Of a DNA stretch of 64,000 nt, positions 23,895-33,975 are shown piece after piece. This stretch comes from Sciurus carolinensis. Lineage: Eukaryota; Chordata; Mammalia; Rodentia; Sciuridae. The translations under genes were made by a program, and so were the position numbers. The DNA lies in assembly GCF_902686445.1 (NCBI RefSeq), contig NC_062221.1:37526575-37590574 (forward strand). Reading direction: 5' to 3'. Within the stretch, counting starts at the first letter, position 1, and each line of letters begins with the position of its first letter. The notes under the pieces are model-generated. The model saw only the letters and a program-made list of their open reading frames with translations. It did not search any database and had not been told where the DNA came from.

Positions 23895-25985
23895 AAGATA
23901 TTGATTAAGTCATCATTCTGGAGTTAACGCCTCAAGAGTACATTAAAAAAAAAATAAGGCCATAAAAACATTAGTAATACAACCTCTTATTTATGCAAGT
24001 TTAAGTGGTAAAAAGTAAACAAAAACTCTATTAGCATACAGCTTATCATGACTGTTTGTAGTAAACATTCCTGTTAGTTTAATGTCTTAATATGGGCATT
24101 TAAAACAGGACATAAAAGTGTATGTTCTAAAGTAAACTATGGAGGAGTGGTATGTCGGGTGGGCATGGATGATGAGTCATGGTCATGTCTCAAATTCCTG
24201 TTCGATCTTTGAGATACACAGTGCAATTAGTTTACTAGAACATTTGCAAAATCATTCTTTGCCTTGCTCTTCTAAGTGCATTTCTGTTCATACTGTCCAA
24301 GTTTTGATTTAATACTAAAATAAGTATATTTAGACATCTGTTTTAATCATGGAAACAATGGTTTTAAGAGCTAGAACAAGTCTTTAGTATGGATTATACT
24401 TCTTCAAATATATTTTATTCTGTTATTTGAGAATGAAATTGTTAAAGGAAGACTAGAATTATTCTTGGAATTTTTTCTGGTACAATTTACCTTTTCCTTA
24501 TAACCTTTGGTGAGTCACCTTCATATCTCTGAGCTTGATTATTTTTATTTTAGTTTTGAGAATGTATTTGTTTTCCTGACTGTTTCATTGGGCTATAGTG
24601 AAAATCAAGCAAGATAACAGTCTATTCATTGGAGGGACACATATTTCATATTTAACTGAAATTAGTGCAGGCTGAAAGAACTAAACTCTGGTTTTAAGTA
24701 GCAATTTTGCCATATTACAACTCGGCACACTTGGGAAGATATATTAGACTTTCTGTGCCTCGGTTTGTTTATTTGTAAAATTCATATCATAATAATAATT
24801 CTGACCTTATATCACTATGGGAATTAAAGGAAATAAAATATCCAGTGCTCTTAGAATAGTGTCTAGTATACAGTACATATTTCTCAAGTTTTCATATTGG
24901 GGGAGAGTAGGAAGAGGATTCAAAAATAGGATATAATAGTGAACATTTCACAATTTTTTTCAGTAGATTTTCAACTTTTATGTACATAGAAGCTCAAAAT
25001 CATAATGCTGAAACTTTATTAACAGAGCCTACATTTGTGATTTAAATCCTACAACATGCAAATAAATTTAAGCTTTATCAAATTACTTGAATGCACAATT
25101 ATAATGTAAGCATGTGGAATCCCCTTTGACTACTTTCCTTGAACAGTAGGCTCCACTTCTCTAACACTTTAACGCTCTTAAGAGAAAGCGGGAATGTCTG
25201 GGATTTGCCTCAAAGCAACTTTGTGTTGAAATTTAATCTGTGAAACAAACTCAGTAAGCAAAATTCACTGTAAATCAACTCACATGTTTTCCTATTGCAT
25301 GATGCAAGTTGAATGCTCTTGTAATTATTTTACTTATAATTCTGTGATTAAAAACAGTTGTTTTATGTTTTAACATACTTATGAATTTTTATGATGTACC
25401 ACATGTTGTTCTGATACATCTATACATATATATTCCATGTCATGGTAAAAATAATCTTTAAAATAATCTGGTTAGTGAAGAACTAAGGTTGATCCCATGA
25501 ATTTCCACTTCAGAAAACTTACTCTTCCAAATTACCATATAAATGATTGATTATTCATAGAAACTCTATGATAGTTATGCTGGTGATTTTTATATTATTG
25601 CCTGACTATATAATTAAATCAAGTTCTTATTCAAAATAAATAAATATGTTAAATAAATGTAAATAAATATTTTAATTAATGTATACCTGAGCTCAATTTT
25701 TGTTTACCTTCCTTTCTCACTGTAAAAAAATATTAGGATCTTATATCTTGAAGGATAAAATGTTAAAATTGAATGTTTGAAATGGGTAATATGTCTTTCC
25801 CATGTCTCAATTGTGTAATAAATATTTGCTGTTTGTGAGTATTCTATATTTTTATCATTTAATGAAATGAGCATAGATATGAAATATTTTAAATTGTGAG
25901 ACACTTTCAGATTATATTTCAATTAAAATAAAAAATAATACACTATTTCAAAATTTCATGTAGTTTCATGCTTTCAAATTCTTCA
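23895..25985. other. Intergenic with a MIR SINE
   Basis: AT-rich DNA without genes. The one recognisable element is a MIR at about 24685-24890 on the plus strand: tgtgcctcggtttgtttatt, then the run of ataataataattctgacctt and ccagtgctcttagaatagtg, which follows the MIR consensus order over most of its length. Confidence 0.6.
24685..24890 (+). repeat. MIR SINE (plus strand)
   Basis: The order of landmarks matches MIR: lost-consonant tgacctt region, ctttctgtgcctcggtttgt, aataataattctgacctt, ggaattaaaggaaataaaat, gtgctcttagaatagtgtct. This is ancient neutral DNA. Confidence 0.65.
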
Positions 25986-25989
25986 TTAC

Positions 25990-28046
25990 AGATTTGTTAA
26001 GATGTTGGAGTAGAAGATGTGGTTTTCCAAGTTGCTCCATGGCATGAGACTGGGAAAGGGGATAAGTAGCTCCTCAGTAAGGTTGGTAAAAATATTTAAT
26101 ATTGGACTCTCAGAACAGCTTGGGGACTCAGAATATTGGATATAGAAAAATAAAAGAAAAAACCCACCACAGGTTCCCATTGGATCTGATACAATGTGGG
26201 CAAGGTGGAGAGTGGGAAAAAACACATGCATTCAGGTAGCACACTGTATGTCTTGAGTTGAAAGAGAAGATGCTGTGTGTCCCCCATTATCCATGGAAAG
26301 AAAAGCAGATGGCATATTCACATCATGCTATAGTGGCCAGTGGCTATGGGAACAAGCTCAGGGACACAGACTTATGTAATCTGAGCTGGGTCCAAAAACT
26401 ACAGGAGGCAAGGGGCTGTCACATGACAACAAGTGTGGCTAGAAAAGCAAGAGAAATTCAAGCACAGAAAATGTTTTACCCAGGGGAATAAGGGTCACTG
26501 AGATCTGAGAGATTTCCAAGTCCCTCTCACACTTTTAAGTGGGGCAGCTTGCAGGACGAGCTGGGGTGGGCCAAGAATTCTATTGGATGGGTGGGAGTGA
26601 CTATGTGCTCAGGGATTGATCCCAGGAGACCAAGAAGGACATGATCTGTGGGTGGCAGTGGGGGAGAAAAATTGGATCCTTTCTGCCTGACAGGAACCCA
26701 GGGGAGATCCTGAGGTCCAGACTCCCAATGTTGATTGTCAGCTGCTGGACTCTAGAGACACACTAACTAAAAATCATTAGAACAATCACCCTTCAACAAA
26801 AGACCAGGGCCTAACTAGACCTGAACCCTGCCTTTGGGAGCTCCACCTATGGGAACTCATCTCACAGAACTCTACAGCAAACTCACCCTGAGAATGGAAG
26901 AGAAAACTCTCCAAGCATCCCCACCTCATAGCACAGGAAGGGAAGTGGAGAATTTTTGAACTTCAACCAGCAACTTGAGGAGTGACACAAAAAGAGGAAG
27001 GTCTTGGCAGCATATGCTACTACTCCAGTGCATAATACAGACCTAAAGAGAAAAAGGAAAGAATGACATTTGGCAAAACATAACAAACATATATTCTCAT
27101 TCACAATTTTGACAACTGCAATGGAAACAATTTAATTTTTCATCAAGAAACATTCTTTTAAAATTTAAATCAGTTATTCTTTCTTTTGTTCTGTATTTTT
27201 TTTTCTTTTTTTTTATATTGTGCTTAATGGTACATGGGTATGACTTCATATACATATTTCACAACTTTTTCATTTCTAGCAATTTTTGAAAGTAGTTATT
27301 TTTTATGACTGTGTCTTTCGAGGCCTAGTGTTTTAGATTAGTATATTGTGAATTGTCTATTTTTCTTTATTGCATTTTTCTCTTCTTCTAACATACAAAT
27401 TACATTTTTCTATTTTTCCCCTCTTCCCTTAAATTTTGCTTTTACTTTCTCTCCTCTTCCCTTATAATCATCATTTTCTACATCTCTTCTGATTCCTCCT
27501 ACACACCTTTTGAAATAGCAAAACCTTTTACAAACTTATTGTTTTACAATACTCAATTTCTTATCATATAACTTCTCTTTATTGTGTGAATTAACATTAT
27601 AGATGTCATAATAGAAACTCAGAATTTAGGTGAATGGTATAAATTGTTTGCATTGGATGTTGTGATTATGTGTCTCCCACTAAACTGTGAGGGACTAGAA
27701 ACCTTCAGGGATGCTATCAGTTCATAGAGGAAAGGCTCTGTCATCTAAACTCCAATATGGAATATATAGACACACAAAACACTATGACAAAATAAGGGTA
27801 AAAACTATTCCAAACAAATCAAAATACCTCAATAACAAAATCCATGAACACCATAGTGAAGGAAATGTCAAATAAAAATTTTGGAAAATCCATACTTAAA
27901 ATGATCTACAGGGTAAAAGATGATGTAAGGAGCTACATCAGAGAGAAAATAAAGAAAGTGAAAGATCACTTCCAAAGGAGATAGATTCTGAAAAAGATTC
28001 AAATGGAAATCCTCAAAATGAAGGAATCAATAAACCAAATTAAAAC
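25990..28046 (+). mobile_element. Old L1 LINE, plus strand, 5' part (split by a younger L1)
   Basis: The 5' UTR-like text begins at aagatgttggagtagaagat. It continues through an L1-typical leader (for example gaactctacagcaaactcac) into a degraded ORF1 that ends at 28046 in the coiled-coil coding text aatcaataaaccaaattaaa. The same element resumes at 33976. The middle part (about 27160-27600) is T-rich and may hold a further small insertion. No intact frame remains. Confidence 0.75.
28035..28046 (+). repeat. Target-site duplication, left copy (L1 #2)
   Basis: ccaaattaaaac, identical to 33964-33975 at the other end of the inserted minus-strand L1. It lies in ORF1 text of the older plus-strand L1. 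Confidence 0.9.
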
Positions 28047-28199
28047 CTTTTTTTTCTTTTTTTTTTTAATTTTGTTTATTTATTTATTTTTAACGTTTAC
28101 ATAGGGTAATGATGTTTATTTTTTTTCCCTTCCCCCCACCCCTCCCACCCCTCTTTTCCCTCTATACAGTCCTTCTTTCCTTCATTCTTACCGCTCTCC

Positions 28200-28245
28200 T
28201 TAGCCTAACTCTAAACCTAACCCTAAACCTAATGCTAACCCCTCC
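28200..28245 (-). repeat. Telomere-like tract in L1 #2 3' UTR
   Basis: Reads ctaaacctaaccctaaacct on the plus strand, degenerate TTAGGG units on the L1 sense strand, at the same site as in L1 #1. The shorter L1 at 47220-47695 has ordinary C/T-rich text there instead, so the tract marks a subfamily. Confidence 0.7.
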
Positions 28246-28378
28246 CAACCCCCATTATATGTCCTCATCCGCTTATCAGCGAGATCATTCGTCCTTTAGT
28301 TTTTTGAGATTGGCTTATCTCACTTAGCATTCTCCAATTTCATCCATTTGCCTACAAATGCCATAATTTTATCATTCT

Positions 28379-31300
28379 TCATGGTGGAGTAATATTCCAT
28401 TGTATATATCTATGCCACAGTTTCTTTATCCATTCATCAACTGAAGGGCATCTAGGTTGGTTCCACAATCTGGCTATGGTGAATTGAGCAGCAATGAACA
28501 TTGATGTGGCTGTATCTCTGTAGTATGCTGATTTTAAGTCCTTTGGGTATAGGCCAAGGAGTGGGATAGCTGGTTCAAATGGTGGTTCCATTTCAAGCTT
28601 TCTGAGGAATCTCCATACTGCTTTCCAGAGTGGCTGCACTAATTTGCAACCCCACCAGCAATGTATGAGTGTACCTTTTTCCCCACATCCTCACCAACAC
28701 CTATTGTTGCTTGTGTTCTTGATAATCGCCATTCTAATTGGGGTGAGATTTGAAATCTTAGGGTAGTTTTGATTTGCATTTCTCTTATTACTAGAGATGT
28801 TGAACATTTTTTCATATATCTGTTGATTGCTTGTACATCTTCTTCTGTGAAGTGTCTGTTCATTTCCTTAGCCCAATTGTTGATTGGATTATTTGTATTC
28901 TTCATGTAGAGTTTTTTGAGTTCTTTATAGATTCTGGAAATTAGCGCTCTATCTGAGGTATGGTTGGCAAAAAATATTCTCCCACTCTGTAGGCTCTCTC
29001 TTCACATTTCTGATAGTTTCCTTTGCTGAGAGAAAGCTTTTTAGTTTGAATCTATCCCAGTTGTTGATTCTTGCTTTATTTCTTGTGCTATGGGAGTCCT
29101 GTTAAGGAAGTCTGATCCTAAGCCAACAAGTTGAAGATTTGGACCTACTTTTTCTTCTATAAGATGCAGGGTCTCTGGTCTGATTCCGAGGTCCTTGATC
29201 CATTTTGAGTTGAGTTTTGTGTAGGGTGAGAGATAGGGGTTTAATTTCATTCTATTGCATATGGTTTTCCAGTTTTCCCAGCACCATTTGTTGAAGAGGC
29301 TATCTTTTCTCCATTGCATATTTTTGGAACCTTTGTCTAGTATGAGAAAATTGTATTTATTTGGGTTTGTGTCCATGTCCTCTATTCTGTACCATTGATC
29401 TACCTGTCTATTTTGGTACCAATACCATGCCGTTTTTGTTACTATTGCTTTGTAGTAGAGTTGAAGATCTAGTATTGCAATACCCCCTGCTTCGCTCTTT
29501 CTACTGAGGATTGCTTTAGCTATTCTAGGTTTTTTATTCTTCCAGATGAATTTCATAATTGCTTGCTCTATTTCTGCAAGGTACATCATTGGGATTTTAA
29601 TTGGAATTGCATTGAATCTGTATAGCACTTTAGTTAGTATAGCCATTTTGACTATATTAATTCTGCCTATCCAGGAACATGGGAGATCTTTCCATCTTCT
29701 AAGGTTTTCTTTAATTTCTTTCTTTAGTGTTCTGTAGTTCTCATTGTAGAGGTCTTTCACCTCTTTTGTGAGATTGATTCCCAAGTATTTTATTTTTTTT
29801 CGATGCTATTGTGAATGGGGTAGTTTTCCTAATTTCTCTTTCTGAAGATTCATCACTTATGTATAAAAATGCATTGGATTTATGAGCATTGATCTTGTAA
29901 CCTGCTACTTTACTGAATTCACTTATGAGTTCTAAAAGTTTTCTGGTGGAATTTCCAGGTTCCTCTAAATATATAATCATGTCATCAGTAAACAGGGATA
30001 GTTTGAGTTCTTCTTTTCCTATTCGTATCCCTTTAATTTCTTTGGTTTGTCTGATTGCTCTGGCTAGAGTCTCAAGGATGATGTTGAATAGAAGTGGTGA
30101 AAGAGGGCATCCCTGCCTTGTTCCAGTTTTTAGGGGGAACGCTTTCAGTTTTTCACCATTTAGAATGATATTAGCCATGGGCTTAGCGTAGATTGCCTTT
30201 ATAATGTTTAGGAATGTTCCCACTACCCCAATTTTTTCTAGTGTTTTGAGCATGAAGGGATGCTGTATTTTATCAAATGCTTTTTCTGCAAATATTGAAA
30301 TAATCATGTGATTCTTAACTTTAAGTCTGTTGATATGGTGAATGACATTTATTGATTTCCGAATGTTGAACCAACCTTGCATCCCTGGGATAAAACCCAC
30401 TTGATCGTGGTGCACTATCTTTTTAATGTAGTTTTATATGCGATTTGCTAAAATTTTGTTGTGAATTTTTGCGTCGATGTTCATTAAGGATATTGGTCTG
30501 AAATTTTCTTTCCTCGATGTGTCTCTGTCTGGTTTAGGTATCAGGGTGATATTGGCTTCATAGAACGAGTTTGGGAGGGTTCCCTCCTCTTCTATTTCAT
30601 GGAATAATTTGAGGAGTATTGGAATGAGCTCTTCTTTAAAGGTTTTGTAGAACTCGGCTGAGAACCCATCTGGTCCTGAACTTTTCTTTGTTGGTAGGCT
30701 TTTGATGACCTCTTCTATTTCATTGCTTGAAATTGGTTTATATAAATTGTGTATGTCCTCTTCCTTCAGTTTAGGTAATTCATATGTCTCTAGAAATTTG
30801 TTGATGTCTTTGAGGTTTTCTGTTTTGTTGGAGTATAGATTTTGAAAATAGCTTCTAATTATGTTTTGTATTTCACTCGTGTCTGTTGTGATGTTTCCTT
30901 GTTCATTCAGAATTTTAGTAATTTGAGTTTTCTCCCTCTTTCTCTTTGTTAGTGTGGCTAAGGGTTTATCAATTTTATTTATTTTTTCAAAGAACCAACT
31001 ATTTATTTTGTTAATTTTTCTGATTATTTCTTTTGTTTCGATTTCGTTGATTTCGGCTCTGATTTTAACTATTTCCTGTCTTCTACTACTTTTGGTATTG
31101 GTCTGCTCTTCTTTTTCTAGCGCTTTGAGCTGTAGTGTTAAGTCGTTTATTTGTTGATTTCTACTTCTTTTTTTGAATGCACCCCATGAAATAAATCTTC
31201 CTCTAAGTACTGCTTTCATAGTGTCCCAGAGATTTTGATATGATGTGTCTTTGTTCTCGTTTACTTCTAAGAATTTTTTTATTTCCCTCCTGATGTCTTC

Positions 31301-32113
31301 TGTTATCCATTCATCATATAATAGTGTATTATTTAGTCTCCAGGTATTGGAGAAGTTTCTGTTTTTTATTCTGTCATTTATTTCTAATTTCAATCCATTA
31401 TTATCTGATAGAGTACAAGGTAGTATCTCTATCTTCTTGTATTTGCTAACAGTAGCTTTGTGGCATAAAATATGGTCTATTTTAGAGAAGGATCCATGTG
31501 CTGCTGAGAAGAAAGTGTATTCGTTCTTTGTTGGATGGTATATTCTATATATGTCTGTTAAGTCTAAATTGCTGTTTGTGTTGTTGAGATCTATAGTTTC
31601 TTTATTCAATTTTTGTTTGGACGATCTATCCAGTGGTGAGAGAGGTGTGTTAAAATCGCCTAGTATGATTGTGTTGTGGTCTTTTTGATTTCTGGAATTG
31701 AGAAGGATTTGTTTGACGTATGTGGATGAGCCAATGTTCGGGGCATAGATATTTATGATTGTTATGTCTTGCTGATTTATGCTTCCCTTAAGCAGCATGC
31801 AATGTCCTTCTTTATCCCTTCTGACTAGTTTTGGTTTGAAGTCCACATTATCTGAGATGAGGATGGATACTCCAGCTTTTTTGCTGTGTCCGTGTGCATG
31901 GTATGTTTTTCCCCATCCTTTCACCTTTAGTCTATGGGTGTCTCTTTCTATGAGATGAGTCTCTTGCAGGCAGCATATTGTTGGATTTTTCTTTTTAATC
32001 CAATCTGCCAGTCTGTGTCTTTTGATTGATGAATTCAGGCCATTAACATTCAGGGTTATTATTGTGATATGATTTGTATTCCCAGTCAATTGACTCATAT
32101 TTGTTTTTGACAT
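28379..32113 (-). pseudogene. L1 ORF2 (endonuclease-reverse transcriptase), disrupted
   Basis: It starts at the ATG ending at 32113. The first 559 codons stay open and include the AP-endonuclease domain ([15 protein letters not shown] near the N-terminus, QETHL, then DFNTPLS and SKIDH motifs) and the start of reverse transcriptase up to NKILANRI. After a break at about 30430, RT continues in a second frame (30415-29741) with [12 protein letters not shown] and the catalytic-loop text FTDDMIIY, where FADD is the usual L1 form. Further breaks near 29780, 29040 and 28900 precede the C-terminal part (28639-28379) ending HRYIQWNITPP. A complete family protein is about 1,270 residues; this total length is comparable, with at least four disruptions. 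It is a relic of cis-acting retrotransposition machinery, not a host gene. Confidence 0.9.
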
Positions 32114-32189
32114 GATTTGGTTTCTCCTTTATTTGGCTATTCCTTTAGGCTAGCGCCTCCTGTTGCTGATTTGCATCGTTGTTTTTCAT

Positions 32190-33182
32190 CTCTTCCTCAT
32201 GGAATATTTTGCTGAGAATGTTCTGTAATACTGGCTTTCTTTTGTAAATTCCTTTAGCTTTTGTTTATCATGGAAGGATCTTATTTCATCTTCAAATTTG
32301 AAGGTAAGTTTTGCTAGGTATAAGATTCTTGGTTGGCATCCGTTTTCTTTCAGGGCTTGGTATATGTTGTTCCAGGCCCTTCTGGCTTTTAGGTCTGGAT
32401 TGAAAAATCTGCTGATATTCTTATTGGCTTCCCTCTGAATGTAATTTGATTCTTTTCTCTCGCGGCCTTTAAAATTCTGTCTTTATTTTGTATGTTAGGT
32501 ATTTTCATTATAATGTGCCTTGGTGTGGGTCTGTTGTAATTTTGTATGTTTGGAGTTCTATAAGTCTCTTGTACTTGGTTTTCCATTTCATTCTTCAGAT
32601 TTGGGAAATTTTCTGTTATTATTTCATTGAATAGATTGTTCATTCCTTTGGTTTGTTTCTCTAAGCCTTCCTCAATCCCAATAATTCTTAAATTTGGCCT
32701 TTTCCTGATATCCCATAATTCTTGTAGATTCTGTTCATGATTTCTTACCATCTTTTCTGTTTGGCCAACTTTGCTTTCAAGATTAAATAATTCATGTCTG
32801 AGGTTCTGTCTTCCAGGTGTTCTATCCTATTGGTTATGCTTTCTATGGAGTTTTTAACTTGGTTTATTGTTTCCTTCATTTCAAGTATTTCAGTTTGTTT
32901 TTTTTTCAGTATCTCTAACTCTTTATTGAAATGATCTCTTGCGTCCCGTATTTGGTCTTTTAACTGTTGATTGGTGTGATCATGTAATGCCTGCATTTGC
33001 TCTTTCATCTCCTCCTTCAATGCCTGCATTTGCTCTTTCATCTCCTCATTAGCTTCCCTGATCATTTTAATTACGTACATTCTGAACTCCCTTTCTGACA
33101 TTTCTTCTGTTGTGCTGTCATTGGGTTTTATTGATGTAGTATCTAGGTTTGTTTGGGACATTTTCTTCCCTTGTTTTCTCAT
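32190..33182 (-). pseudogene. L1 ORF1 (RNA-binding trimer protein), disrupted
   Basis: The ATG ends at 33182. The N-terminal part is a charged coiled coil (145 open codons). A frame change near 32745 leads to the RRM/C-terminal-domain text (LRIIGIEEG, RPTPRHIIMKIP, KPIRISADFS). A one-base loss near 32390 (acctaaaagcc, where related elements have one more C) ends the frame early. The remaining C-terminal text (ARRAWNNIYQAL, then LAKLTFKFEDE) continues in another frame to a TGA near 32190. ORF1 proteins coat L1 RNA as trimers. The coiled coil holds a duplicated 11-residue unit (see 32986-33051). Confidence 0.85.
32986..33051 (-). repeat. Tandem 33-bp duplication in the L1 ORF1 coiled coil
   Basis: Two adjacent 33-bp units (32986-33018, 33019-33051) differ only at the end of the second. 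They keep the frame and encode EMKEQMQALKE-type 11-residue units, a hendecad, so the duplication lengthens the coiled coil without breaking its register. Confidence 0.9.
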
Positions 33183-33963
33183 ATTGGTCAGTTGTCAATG
33201 GGACCCTGAGATATTGCAGTTTTCCACTATTGGCTTATAGTGTCCTGGTAGATTTCCAGTGTATCACCTCCCAGCCTTCAGTAGCCTGATGTCTTGGAGG
33301 AATCTGATAAAGCAGCGCATCCGAAGAAAACTGCCCCTAGCCCCCTACTGGTTCCACGATTTGGAACTGGCTCTGTGCGGAAAGGCTCTCACTGGGGGCC
33401 TGTACTCTGCAGCTGGCCGTGTGGGAGGAGCCCACTGCCGGAGTGTGGAAGGCTACCTTGGGAAGACTTAGCTGCCCTGCCCGGCTCCAGTAAGCCACCT
33501 CTATCTGGGCCTGCCACCCGGGCCGAGCTTTACCCAGTTGGCAGACTCACCCGTGGCTCTATTTCAGTCTGAGTCTCTCAATGCCTCCCCTTCTTAACTC
33601 CTGGGTTCTGGAGCGACTGGGGGTGCAGTCTCCCTCTAGGCTGCCATCTTGGATCGCCCCGTGAATAGAGCCTGCAGCCGGAGTGGGCAGAGCCGCCTGA
33701 AGAGGTCTCTGGCTGCCCTGCCCTGATCCCAGAGGCTGCTTGCGGATCGAGGCTCTCCGTTGGTTCGGGGGCTTCTGGCTGGTTCTATGTAGAAAGTCTC
33801 TCACTGGGCGGTCAGCTCCGAGAAAGTAGCCTTGAATGGCACTTCCCACCGCTGGGGTCCAGACTACTTGGGGAAGTTCTGGCTGCCCTATCTGGTCCCT
33901 GAATCTGCTTGCGTGCCGGAGTACGCTGCAATGCGCTGGCTCCGGGACTCGGAGCTTGTTCTC
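33183..33963 (-). promoter_or_regulatory. L1 #2 5' UTR/promoter with repeated units
   Basis: A G+C-rich island of about 780 bases upstream of ORF1. On the L1 sense strand a gatccaagatggcagcc motif near 33640-33660 fits the YY1-type CAAGATGGC site found near the start of many L1 promoters. By eye, 33349-33494 and 33761-33900 are diverged copies of one unit (shared tctcactggg at 33386 and 33799, and ttgggaag..t.gctgccc). A further repeat of gctgccct...tctgcttgcg lies about 167 bases apart (33711 and 33878). This suggests a monomer-like promoter. The open frames here are CpG-island artefacts. Confidence 0.65.
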
Positions 33964-33975
33964 CCAAATTAAAAC
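33964..33975 (+). repeat. Target-site duplication, right copy (L1 #2)
   Basis: ccaaattaaaac, the exact partner of 28035-28046. The older plus-strand L1 resumes with the following base. Confidence 0.9.

Larger units (their letters stand above)
28047..33963 (-). mobile_element. Essentially full-length L1 LINE, minus strand (L1 #2)
   Basis: About 5.9 kb with all L1 parts in reverse order: poly(T) end near 28048, 3' UTR with telomere-like and polypurine tracts, ORF2 (stop near 28379, start 32113), a spacer of about 75 bases, ORF1 (about 32190-33182) and a G+C-rich 5' UTR to 33963. Exact 12-bp target-site duplications flank it (28035-28046 and 33964-33975), and it sits inside an older, oppositely oriented L1. 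ORF2 and ORF1 carry several frameshifts, so this copy cannot now retrotranspose. The modest decay and clear TSD show that it is the youngest large insertion in the window. Confidence 0.95.

Noticed and set aside
26990..27025. Possible U6 snRNA start (cttggcagcatatgctacta)
   Set aside because: Only a short resemblance, with no further U6 text; it lies in the L1 5' region.
30434..32113. Open frame of 559 codons on the minus strand as a host gene
   Set aside because: It is L1 ORF2 (AP-endonuclease and start of reverse transcriptase) within a full L1 structure.
33559..33849. Minus-strand 96-codon arginine/proline-rich frame
   Set aside because: It lies in the CpG-rich L1 5' UTR, where few stop codons are expected by composition.
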